A stretch of 19,613 nt of DNA, taken from assembly GCA_028682925.1 (NCBI GenBank), contig JAJRAG010000108.1:1-19613 (forward strand), read 5' to 3'. This DNA is from Methanomassiliicoccales archaeon. GTDB lineage: Archaea; Thermoplasmatota; Thermoplasmata; Methanomassiliicoccales; JACIVX01. Below are positions 1 through 5,699 of the stretch, in pieces. The position numbers were made by a program, and so were the translations under genes. Position 1 is the first letter of the stretch. Every line of letters begins with the position of its first letter. The notes beneath the pieces are model-generated. The model was given only the letters and a program-made list of their open reading frames with translations. It searched no databases and was not told where the DNA came from.

Positions 1-92
1 AGTGCATATATGCCCATACGAAAGATTAATGAGCGCTGAGATTGAGTGCAATGACAATGGGACAGCGGGTCGACAAGCATTTGGAGGCAGGA

Positions 93-596
93 ATGTACGA
101 CATTAGTCCGATCGATGACACCGAGTTCATTGCTGAGCAGGAGAAACCTGGAAGTGAACAGGAGGATGTGATCCAGTTCCATGTTTCGGGCGACCCCAAA
201 CCCCAGGGAAGCACAAGGTCATTCTACGTAAAGAAAATCGACAAAGTCGTCACGACCCACGGCAACAAGGACACGAAAAGGTGGCAGTTGCGAATCGCGA
301 TGGAGGCTCAATGCTCGAACGAAAAGCGATCTCAGTCGTTCTACTCAGGCGATACTCGCTTCGGATACGAGGTCACTACGACATTCATACTTCCAAGGCC
401 AAAGAGCCTCCCTAAGAAGAGACAGCTGAATACAAAAAGACCCGATCTTGACAAATTGATACGAACAGTCCTCGACGGCCTCGCGAAGGTCATAATTCCT
501 GATGACTCTCAAGTTGTCACGATCGCCGCAGCCAAACGATACGCTAAAGATGATGAAACACCGGGTGTCTGGGTTAGAGTCGTAAGATTGAGATGA
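93..596 (+). CDS. RusA-family Holliday junction resolvase (crossover junction endodeoxyribonuclease)
   Basis: The protein (167 residues from this start) matches the RusA nuclease family, which cuts four-way DNA junctions as a metal-dependent dimer. Seen directly: an N-terminal core strand with VSGDPKPQGS (31-40), then the acidic motif RPDLDKLIRTVLDGL (116-130) with Asp118, Asp120 and Asp128, then IPDDSQVV (135-142) and a Lys-Arg-Tyr segment. This is the family pattern of clustered catalytic aspartates. The usual Asn after the second Asp is Lys here, a variant I believe occurs in other RusA proteins. I chose the ATG at 93 because GGAGG lies at 83-87, 5 bases upstream. The frame stays open to a TTG at 42 and ATGs at 51 and 57, but those residues carry no family motif. 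GCATATATGC at 4-13 could be its TATA box. RusA is mostly a phage and prophage enzyme; archaea normally use Hjc, so a viral origin is possible. No neighbouring phage genes are seen. Confidence 0.85.
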   Translation: MYDISPIDDTEFIAEQEKPGSEQEDVIQFHVSGDPKPQGSTRSFYVKKIDKVVTTHGNKDTKRWQLRIAMEAQCSNEKRSQSFYSGDTRFGYEVTTTFILPRPKSLPKKRQLNTKRPDLDKLIRTVLDGLAKVIIPDDSQVVTIAAAKRYAKDDETPGVWVRVVRLR

Positions 597-653
597 TCTT
601 TCGAAATCAAGAGTCGGTCGTGTGTCCTTACTGATCGACAGAGAATCCAGAGG

Positions 654-929
654 TCATTGTACTGGGCTGTCGACCGAGTGTGTCCTTCTCGCGACAGGTT
701 GCATGCCTCTTTCCACCAGGAGAGGACACAAAGAACGATGTTCGTGTGTGATTAGGCAGTCGTACTTGTCGCAACCCGCGCAGCTATCGAGGCCTTTCGC
801 GACTGCGCACTGGTAGACCTCGCATTTGTACCTGGAAGACATCTTCATCTCCTGAAGGCAGCCTTCGCACTCGGATCCGTAGAGCGGACACTTGTCGCAG
901 AGCCTGCCGCACACCCCAATGACCGTCAT
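654..929 (-). CDS. Small cysteine-rich DUF3795-like protein
   Basis: This 91-residue protein has 11 cysteines, mostly in pairs: CGRLCDKC (7-14), CEGC (21-24), C36, C41, CAGC (50-53), C58 and C68. Spacing and intervening residues resemble the DUF3795 family (CGLYCGDCPAY-like start, a GC pair, then a C-x4-C and a CDE-like stretch), whose function is unknown. Members are thought to bind zinc or an Fe-S cluster; that is inference. The reading frame extends further upstream, but I start at Met929 because the family N-terminus (VIGVCGRLC) follows at once and because a TATA box (951-960) lies 27 bases before it, making a leaderless message. The last 20 or so residues after C68 look unstructured. It converges with the rusA-like gene, with 57 bases between the stops. 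It has no membrane segment or signal peptide. Confidence 0.72.
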   Translation of the reverse strand: MTVIGVCGRLCDKCPLYGSECEGCLQEMKMSSRYKCEVYQCAVAKGLDSCAGCDKYDCLITHEHRSLCPLLVERGMQPVARRTHSVDSPVQ

Positions 930-950
930 CGTCTTGCTCTTCGGAGGAAC

Positions 951-960
951 ACATATAAGA
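951..960 (-). promoter_or_regulatory. TATA box of the DUF3795-like gene
   Basis: Read on the minus strand this is TCTTATATGT. Its centre is about 27 bases before the ATG at 929 and there is no Shine-Dalgarno sequence between them, so transcription should begin at or next to the start codon. Confidence 0.6.
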
Positions 961-1237
961 ACTCTATTCCGCAACGGTGAAATGAGCTGGTCCGGTAGTC
1001 GCCTCACCGCACAAAGGGGAAGAAAAGCGAGCCTGGCCGATGGAATCTGCACTCATAGGGCTCATCACTTCCTTTCGGATCAGCTGACCTCTCATCTTCA
1101 TCATTGGAGTTCGAAACTCGATTCTCATCGGCCTTCGGACTGTTCCTAACCCTACCTGACAATCTCAAGAAGCGTATATAGAGCTGTTGCATGGTCTGCG
1201 GCGTCAACTTCCGTGGTCTCTGGACCTTTTTGTCTAT

Positions 1238-1258
1238 CAGGTCCTGATGAGAGACCTG
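1238..1258. repeat. Inverted repeat CAGGTC-N9-GACCTG
   Basis: Two perfect 6-base arms (1238-1243 and 1253-1258) are separated by 9 bases, 130 bases before the Lrp-like gene. The loop contains the start of one GATGAGAGA copy. It could be an operator or an RNA hairpin; arms this short also arise by chance. Confidence 0.4.
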
Positions 1259-1340
1259 GCATCTTGTCCGTCTCGAAACGATGAGAGATTGAGTAGAAAG
1301 GATAGAATCGATATCATTGGACTTTTCTCGATTCGATGAG

Positions 1341-1348
1341 ATTATAGC
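1341..1348 (+). promoter_or_regulatory. TATA box of the Lrp-like gene
   Basis: ATTATAGC is centred about 27 bases before the ATG at 1371, with no Shine-Dalgarno site between, which fits a leaderless transcript and supports that start over the upstream TTG at 1317. Confidence 0.55.
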
Positions 1349-1370
1349 TGATAAAAACGATTTGGTACAT

Positions 1371-1610
1371 ATGCCTAGGGCGATCGTACTCGCAAACTCG
1401 GAAATCGGAAAGGAATCTGAGATAATCGACGCCTTGGCCAAGTTCAAGGAAATTGAGGAGACCTATCTTGTATATGGGGTATATGACATCGTAATAAGAG
1501 TCAATTCGGAGACCATGGAGGATCTGGAGACCATCATCACTCAGAAGATCAGACTGATTCCTTCGATCCGTTCAACGCTCACTCTGATAGTCAGCGGACG
1601 TGGAAAATAG
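1371..1610 (+). CDS. Stand-alone Lrp/AsnC ligand-binding (RAM) domain protein
   Basis: The 79-residue protein is a complete RAM/AsnC_trans_reg domain with no DNA-binding helix-turn-helix. Visible hallmarks are the first strand AIVLANSE (4-11), a helix, the ETYLVYGVYDIVIRV strand pair (30-44) containing the conserved Gly36-x-Tyr-Asp39 ligand-site motif, the helix ETMEDLETIITQKI (47-60), then IPSIRSTLTLIV (63-74). In full Lrp proteins this domain forms dimers and octamers and binds amino acids; stand-alone copies are common in archaea and may modulate full-length Lrp partners or act as amino-acid sensors. The frame remains open upstream to 1317, but the added residues do not resemble a helix-turn-helix and the TATA box favours 1371. 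Its regulatory target is not evident from the neighbours; the LysE exporter about 1 kb downstream is only a suggestion. Confidence 0.85.
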   Translation: MPRAIVLANSEIGKESEIIDALAKFKEIEETYLVYGVYDIVIRVNSETMEDLETIITQKIRLIPSIRSTLTLIVSGRGK

Positions 1611-1647
1611 TGTGGCGATCAATTCCCCGGGGCTCCATTCACATTTG

Positions 1648-1691
1648 TCAAATATGCTGAACTAGTAAAGGGCCGAGACAAGCGAAGAGGA
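1648..1691 (+). promoter_or_regulatory. TATA box and Shine-Dalgarno site of the nuclease-like gene
   Basis: TCAAATATGC (1648-1657) is a possible TATA box placing transcription start near 1680. GAAGAGG (1684-1690) then gives a ribosome site 8 bases before the TTG start at 1699, so this gene probably has a short leader, unlike its leaderless neighbours. Confidence 0.45.
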
Positions 1692-1698
1692 TGAACCT

Positions 1699-2328
1699 TT
1701 GAACCAATTCGACGAAGACATAGAGACTCTGATAAGCAGGTTGAAAAAGGGAACGAGTCCCGAAGTGGAAGAGAAGATTGCTGCGCTGGCAAGAAGACTG
1801 GTGGAGCTCAGGGAAAAGAATCTGCTCAAGATCAACCACTCGGTTCTCGAGATGATCGCTGCAAAGAATTTGGTCCTTAGTGGATACGATGTCGATCTGG
1901 AATGCACCGTCGGAGAGAATCTCGCTTGCGACGTGCTCGCGACCAAAGGCATGGGAACAATGATCGTCGAAATAGAGACAGGCTTCGTACCGCCTGCCCA
2001 TGCATTGGATCCATCGAATTACATTCGGGCAAGGATCGCAAGCAAGATCGCGAGATATAGCAGCTTTTCACACAAATTCGCCCTTGGCGCGCCGCCACAC
2101 TATCTCTTGCCAATTCCAGAGAGTCTTACAAAGCCTCCAAGATACAGAGATGAGGACGAGATCAGGACGATCAAACAGTACTGTGACCTATACTATTCCA
2201 ATCCACCCGTTACGAGAGAAGAGATACTGAATGCCAGAATACACAGTGTTCACGTAATCGACGTCGACAACATGACGGTTAGAGAGACGAATCCGCAGGA
2301 CTACATTAGACGCTGTGCACAATGGTAA
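1699..2328 (+). CDS. Uncharacterised protein with a probable PD-(D/E)XK nuclease-like core
   Basis: I do not recognise a named family. The 209-residue soluble protein begins with a charged helical region (1-58, possibly coiled coil), then a segment of the form found in PD-(D/E)XK proteins: SGYDVDLECTV (61-71) with Glu68, ACDVLATKG (77-85) with Asp78, then MIVEIETGFVPP (88-99) with Glu91 and Glu93. In active nucleases the last motif is E-x-K; here it is E-x-E, so the core may be a divergent or inactive version. The following helix RARIASKIARYSSF (110-123) carries basic residues and a Tyr that could stand in. A Pro-rich stretch (PPHYLLPIPESLTKPPR, 132-148) follows. The TTG start is chosen because GAGG lies 8 bases upstream, a stop lies in frame at 1666, and the nearby ATG at 1691 is out of frame and closes at once. 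It could be a restriction-like or DNA-repair protein; this is inference. Confidence 0.7.
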   Translation: MNQFDEDIETLISRLKKGTSPEVEEKIAALARRLVELREKNLLKINHSVLEMIAAKNLVLSGYDVDLECTVGENLACDVLATKGMGTMIVEIETGFVPPAHALDPSNYIRARIASKIARYSSFSHKFALGAPPHYLLPIPESLTKPPRYRDEDEIRTIKQYCDLYYSNPPVTREEILNARIHSVHVIDVDNMTVRETNPQDYIRRCAQW

Positions 2329-2546
2329 GCCCATATGAGTTTCCCTGCCGACAGTCCGTGAAGATGTCTCTGCCACTTCCAGGACATGTTGATTCTCCGG
2401 GTCTCGACCTATATTCAATCCGAGAATCCGCGATAGGGACGCCACTGGCGCTATGTCAGCAACAGGAAACATGAAGTCCTGACAAATCTGCAATCAACCT
2501 ATCCCACTTCATGGGAAGAATCCATCACCAGAAATGAGATTAAAAT

Positions 2547-2554
2547 CCATATAC
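2547..2554 (+). promoter_or_regulatory. TATA box of the LysE-family gene
   Basis: CCATATAC, preceded by the A/T-rich GATTAAAAT, is centred about 29 bases before the ATG at 2580. No Shine-Dalgarno site follows. The rest of the 251-base gap after 2328 shows only a 7-base inverted repeat (2391-2397 with 2422-2428), which could arise by chance. Confidence 0.5.
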
Positions 2555-2579
2555 TGGTTAATCGTTGGCTCTTTGTATC

Positions 2580-3209
2580 ATGACCATCCCTGACTCGCCC
2601 TTGCTGTTCCTCGCCATGGTGGCTATCATCTCTCTTTCAGGGGTGATCATGCCCGGTCCTGTCTTTGCGGCCACCGTCGCCAAAGGATACAACGATGTCA
2701 AGGCGGGATTGAAAATCGCAGCAGGACATGCAATTGTTGAAATTCCGTTGATCGCGGCAATCTTCCTTGGATTCGATACCGTCCTCAATGATAGGTGGGT
2801 ATTCGCCACTGTCGGCATCGTGGGAGGCATTCTGCTACTCGTCATGGGAATCGGGATGATTCGTTCCAGGGAGAGGCTCGTGCAGACAAGAGGCGAAACC
2901 AAGTACAGCTCCTTCATGGCTGGAATTCTGACGACCGCGGCGAATCCTTATTTCTTTCTTTGGTGGGCGACGGTTGGAGCAGCGCTGATCACTGGTGCTG
3001 TTCAATTTGGTCTATTGATGTTGCCGGTGTTCGCCGTAGTCCATATATCATGCGATTTCGGGTGGGATTTTTTCATTTCTGCGACTGTCAATAGATCAAG
3101 GAAGCTCTGGAGTGAGAAGAGGCATCACTACCTGTTCGCGATCTCTGGAGCCATTATGCTTTTCTTTTCGTTATACTTCATCGCAACGTCGTTAATCGGT
3201 CTTGTTTGA
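2580..3209 (+). CDS. LysE/RhtB-family amino-acid exporter
   Basis: The 209-residue membrane protein fits the LysE family of export permeases in length and pattern. Hydrophobic spans are visible at about 8-30, 50-65, 74-94, 113-137, 141-160 and 187-208, consistent with six membrane segments. The family signature PGPVFAATVAKG (25-36) closes the first span, followed by the AGLKIAAGH loop (42-50), and the conserved NPYFFLWWATVG (122-133) lies near the fourth. Members export lysine, threonine, homoserine or other small solutes; the substrate here cannot be read from sequence. A TTG at 2565 is in frame, but I chose the ATG at 2580 because the TATA box places transcription start there. The gene stands alone, facing the minus-strand nadA end. 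The nearby Lrp-type sensor domain might be relevant, since some LysE exporters are controlled by amino-acid-responsive regulators, though a direct link is not shown. Confidence 0.87.
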   Translation: MTIPDSPLLFLAMVAIISLSGVIMPGPVFAATVAKGYNDVKAGLKIAAGHAIVEIPLIAAIFLGFDTVLNDRWVFATVGIVGGILLLVMGIGMIRSRERLVQTRGETKYSSFMAGILTTAANPYFFLWWATVGAALITGAVQFGLLMLPVFAVVHISCDFGWDFFISATVNRSRKLWSEKRHHYLFAISGAIMLFFSLYFIATSLIGLV

Positions 3210-3380
3210 GAAGCCAATAAGTATGCACCCCCTGTAAAGAACAGGAAGAAGAAGTATCATCTCCAACATAATGTGCCTCCGGAATGCCGTAGGCCCTGAG
3301 GTCGCTTCTGGAACCTTTTCCCATTATTCTGCTTTCATTCCGTTCCTGATCATAAGAAATTCTGCTTGGCAATAAGGGTC

Positions 3381-4289
3381 TCAATCCCCTCTGCCTATAT
3401 CCATCATTCTTTCCAAAGGGATCCTCGCTTTTTCCATGATCTCGGGATCGATTTCGACAGTCGGTTGGAGTGTCTCCAGCGCCCTGATGACCGATTTCAT
3501 TGTTATCATCTTCATAGTGGGACAGACGGCACCTGGTATTGCATAGAACGACTTGTTGGGATTCTCATTCTTCAGGCGGTAGATCAGCTCCTTCTCTGTC
3601 CCGATTATGAATTCGTGTCTATCGGAGGACCTCACGAATTTGATCATTCCCTCGGTAGACTTGACCGCATCGGCCAGGTCAATCACTTCTGGTCTACATT
3701 CTGGATGGACGATGACGACGGCTCCAGGATGCTCAGCCTTCAACTTAGTAACCTTCTCAGGGTCAATTTGGTCATGTGTCGGACAATAGCCCGGCCAAAG
3801 AATTATCTCTTTGTCCTTCACAAACCTCTGGACATATTTGCCTAGGTTCTCGTCGGGAACGAATATTATTTTCCTCGAGTCGAGGGATCGTACCACCTTT
3901 ACTGCATTGGATGACGTACAACAAATATCCATCTGGGCCTTGCACGCCGCGGTCGTATTGACATATCCGACGACCTTGGCGTCGGCGTGTACTTTCTTCA
4001 ACTCCACGAGCCCATCGACATCGCACATTGCCGCCATCGGGCACTTCGCCCCAGGCTCTGGGTGAACCACCTTCTTATTCGGATTGAGTATTTTCGCGCT
4101 TTCGGCCATGAAATCTACTCCGCAGAATATGATGACGTCCGCGGCTACTCTGGTGGCCTGCAATGATAGACCTAAAGAATCCCCAACGAAGTCTGCGATG
4201 TCCTGTACCTCGGGGCGCTGATAGTTGTGCGCCAATATGACAGCGTTCTTCTCCTTCTTGAGATCTGATATCCTTTCGCTCTCCGACAT
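3381..4289 (-). CDS. nadA: Quinolinate synthase A
   Basis: NadA condenses iminoaspartate with dihydroxyacetone phosphate to quinolinate, the precursor of NAD, using a [4Fe-4S] cluster with one open iron site. The 302-residue length matches the short archaeal form. All three cluster cysteines are present and spaced as in the Pyrococcus enzyme: Cys83 (AKCPMA), Cys169 (PGYCP) and Cys256 (GAVCP). Substrate-site motifs are also intact: ILAHNYQ (18-24), GDSLGLS (36-42), FCGVDFMAESAK (55-66), NTTAACKA (111-118) and HPEC (195-198). It is expected to be cytoplasmic and oxygen sensitive. A leaderless start at 4289 is supported by a TATA box 27 bases upstream. The aldo/keto reductase gene lies just upstream on the same strand but nadA has its own promoter. 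Neither nadC nor an aspartate oxidase or dehydrogenase gene is in the window, so the rest of the pathway must be elsewhere. Confidence 0.97.
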   Translation of the reverse strand: MSESERISDLKKEKNAVILAHNYQRPEVQDIADFVGDSLGLSLQATRVAADVIIFCGVDFMAESAKILNPNKKVVHPEPGAKCPMAAMCDVDGLVELKKVHADAKVVGYVNTTAACKAQMDICCTSSNAVKVVRSLDSRKIIFVPDENLGKYVQRFVKDKEIILWPGYCPTHDQIDPEKVTKLKAEHPGAVVIVHPECRPEVIDLADAVKSTEGMIKFVRSSDRHEFIIGTEKELIYRLKNENPNKSFYAIPGAVCPTMKMITMKSVIRALETLQPTVEIDPEIMEKARIPLERMMDIGRGD

Positions 4290-4310
4290 CTGACCCCAGG
4301 ATGACTGGAC

Positions 4311-4320
4311 CCATATAAAA
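4311..4320 (-). promoter_or_regulatory. TATA box of nadA
   Basis: On the minus strand this reads TTTTATATGG, centred 27 bases before the nadA ATG at 4289 with no Shine-Dalgarno site between. It is one of the best promoter matches in the window and lies between the aldo/keto reductase stop and nadA. Confidence 0.7.
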
Positions 4321-4352
4321 ATCTGATGAAGGCAAGTCCCGAATGGTCCCCT

Positions 4353-5279
4353 CTAACCACGATAGGACAAATATGCTCTCTGGAGCCTCTGGACATCTTC
4401 GTCGGTCATACTCCATCCTACAGCTCCACAATTCTCCTCCACCTGCTTGGGGCTGCTAGCGCCAGGAATGACAATCACATTGTCTCTTCTGAGAAGCCAG
4501 TTCAATGCACATTGTGCCGGAGTCTTCGAATGACCTACCGAAACGGCCCCTACAGTGTCCATGAAGGGTTTCAACTTTCTCAAGTTCCTCTGAGAGAATG
4601 CTGGTCTTAGGCGCCTGATACCACTTGACTTCATACCGGGTCTGTATTTTCCCGTCAAAAGGCCTTGCTCGAGCGGACTCCAGGCTATGATGGCAATCCT
4701 ATTTCTGGAGCAATATTCGACCAGTCCATTCCTTTCCGGTTCCCTGGAGATCAGGCTGTACGGGACCTGGTTCGACACTATGTCAGCGAAGGACAGATAT
4801 GATTGCGCCTCCTCCAAACCTTTGACACTGAAATTGCTCAATCCAATGTACCTGATCTTCCCGTCCCTGATCAAACGCTCCATATTCCTCATCAACTTTC
4901 TCAAGGAATTTGTGGGATTAGGCCAGTGCACTTGATAGAGGTCTATTGTCTTCAGGGACAATCGATGCAAAGACTTCTCTACCGATTTGAAGACTGAGTT
5001 CGAGGTCAATCTGAACGGCCAATATTTCGTTGCTACGACGATGCCATTCTCCTTTGGCATAATCTCACCCATCAATTCCTCCGACATTCCCCTGCCATAG
5101 AGCTCAGCGGTGTCAAAGAGATTTATCCCAAGCTCGATTGCTTTGTCTTTTATTCGAACAACGTCTTCCTTCCCGTAGGATTTACCATAGCCCCAGTATC
5201 TCCGAGAGCCCCACTGCCAGGTTCCAAGTCCCACAGAGGACACAACCAGGTCACTCTTGCCGAGTCTGCGGTAGTCCAT
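4353..5279 (-). CDS. Aldo/keto reductase family oxidoreductase
   Basis: A complete (beta/alpha)8-barrel NAD(P)H-dependent reductase of about 308 residues. The catalytic tetrad is visible: Asp56 and Tyr61 in NLFDTAELYG, Lys85 in VATKYW and His118 in YQVHWPNP (numbered from the chosen start). Cofactor-site motifs follow: GLSNFS, SNQVPYSLISR, IAWSPLEQGLLTGKY near residues 150-215, and VIPGASSPKQVEEN near 270-283, which binds the nucleotide phosphate. The substrate is unknown; members reduce a wide range of aldehydes and ketones. An ATG at 5303 is in frame and would add eight residues, but the family N-terminus is the YRRLGKSDL that begins at 5279, and a weak TATA-like CTTTAGAT lies about 28 bases before that ATG. 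It is upstream of nadA on the same strand and divergent from korD. No link to NAD synthesis is evident. Confidence 0.93.
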   Translation of the reverse strand: MDYRRLGKSDLVVSSVGLGTWQWGSRRYWGYGKSYGKEDVVRIKDKAIELGINLFDTAELYGRGMSEELMGEIMPKENGIVVATKYWPFRLTSNSVFKSVEKSLHRLSLKTIDLYQVHWPNPTNSLRKLMRNMERLIRDGKIRYIGLSNFSVKGLEEAQSYLSFADIVSNQVPYSLISREPERNGLVEYCSRNRIAIIAWSPLEQGLLTGKYRPGMKSSGIRRLRPAFSQRNLRKLKPFMDTVGAVSVGHSKTPAQCALNWLLRRDNVIVIPGASSPKQVEENCGAVGWSMTDEDVQRLQRAYLSYRG

Positions 5280-5391
5280 GATTGAGAGAACCGACTTCCT
5301 CATCTAAAGAGTATCGACAAGCGGAGGTACGAGTCGTTTGAAAAGACGCACGCGAGAGCCTTTCGAACATCTAGTCAGGATGACGCTGTAA

Positions 5392-5400
5392 ACATATAAA
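5392..5400 (+). promoter_or_regulatory. TATA box of the korDAB operon
   Basis: ACATATAAA is centred about 40 bases before the korD ATG at 5436, so transcription should start near 5422 and leave a leader of about 14 bases. It lies in the 156-base divergent gap with the aldo/keto reductase gene. Confidence 0.6.
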
Positions 5401-5435
5401 TCATAAAAGATAGATGAGACGAGATTGCTGAGAAC

Positions 5436-5699
5436 ATGCAGGTCCGAGTCGATTCCGAGTACTGTAAGGGATGTCAGCTCTGCATCATCGTCTGTCCCCG
5501 CCACGTCATCGAGGAAGGCAAGGAGCTCAGCGAAAGGGGATATGCGCCTCCCATTGTCTCTCATCCGGAAAAGTGCGCAAACTGGAAAAGAAACGATAAA
5601 AGGAAGGCAGTATGTGAAACGTGCCTGCTTACATGTCCGGACCATGCGTTGGAGTGGGATGAGAGACCCGGGGGCCAGCAAGGGGTCGATCAAGAATGA
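5436..5699 (+). CDS. korD: 2-oxoacid:ferredoxin oxidoreductase delta (ferredoxin) subunit, KorD-like
   Basis: This 87-residue protein carries two [4Fe-4S] cluster motifs and would pass electrons from the catalytic subunits to free ferredoxin. The first motif is canonical: Cys10, Cys13, Cys16, Cys20 in CKGCQLCIIVCP. The second is irregular: Cys60, Cys63 and Cys67 (CETCLLTCPD) are in place, but the preceding cysteine, normally two residues before Cys60, is Cys47, 12 residues away, with a basic insert (NWKRNDKRKAV) between. The ERGYAPPIV stretch between the motifs (33-41) and the PDHAL ending are typical of KorD and related subunits. Its stop overlaps the korA start by four bases (ATGA at 5696), so the two are translationally coupled. 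Identification as KorD rather than the delta subunit of another 2-oxoacid oxidoreductase rests on the gene order D-A-B. Confidence 0.88.
   Translation: MQVRVDSEYCKGCQLCIIVCPRHVIEEGKELSERGYAPPIVSHPEKCANWKRNDKRKAVCETCLLTCPDHALEWDERPGGQQGVDQE

Larger units (their letters stand above)
930..1370. other. 441-base interval without a confident gene
   Basis: Apart from the two flanking promoters, this interval holds several signals but no recognisable protein. There is a strong TATA-like GTATATAG at 1174-1181, readable on either strand. On the minus strand there is a 54-codon frame (964-1128, Met-rich, about 50 bases after that TATA box) and an overlapping 62-codon frame starting at an ATG at 1192 and ending at 1004; they use different frames and neither matches a family I know. 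An inverted repeat lies at 1238-1258. The 9-mer GATGAGAGA occurs at 1246 and again at 1280, with GATGAG at 1335, just before the promoter of the Lrp-like gene. Confidence 0.5.

Noticed and set aside
654..1052. Longer version of the DUF3795-like protein starting at 1052
   Set aside because: The extra 41 residues include no family motif and would lie upstream of the TATA box at 951-960.
1104..1126. GGAGTTCGAAACTC resembles a tRNA T-arm
   Set aside because: The stem pairs only partly and no acceptor, D-arm or anticodon arm can be laid out around it.
1244..1290. TGATGA-like C box near 1245 suggesting a C/D box guide RNA
   Set aside because: No D or D' box (CTGA) at proper spacing and no kink-turn-like terminal stem; the motif is one of several GATGAG repeats.
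2391..2428. 7-base inverted repeat GATTCTC/GAGAATC before the lysE-like gene
   Set aside because: Long loop (24 bases) and arm length expected by chance in a gap of this size; no T-run follows.
2322..2474. 50-residue plus-strand frame overlapping the end of the nuclease-like gene
   Set aside because: No ribosome site, no promoter, no recognisable content; likely chance.
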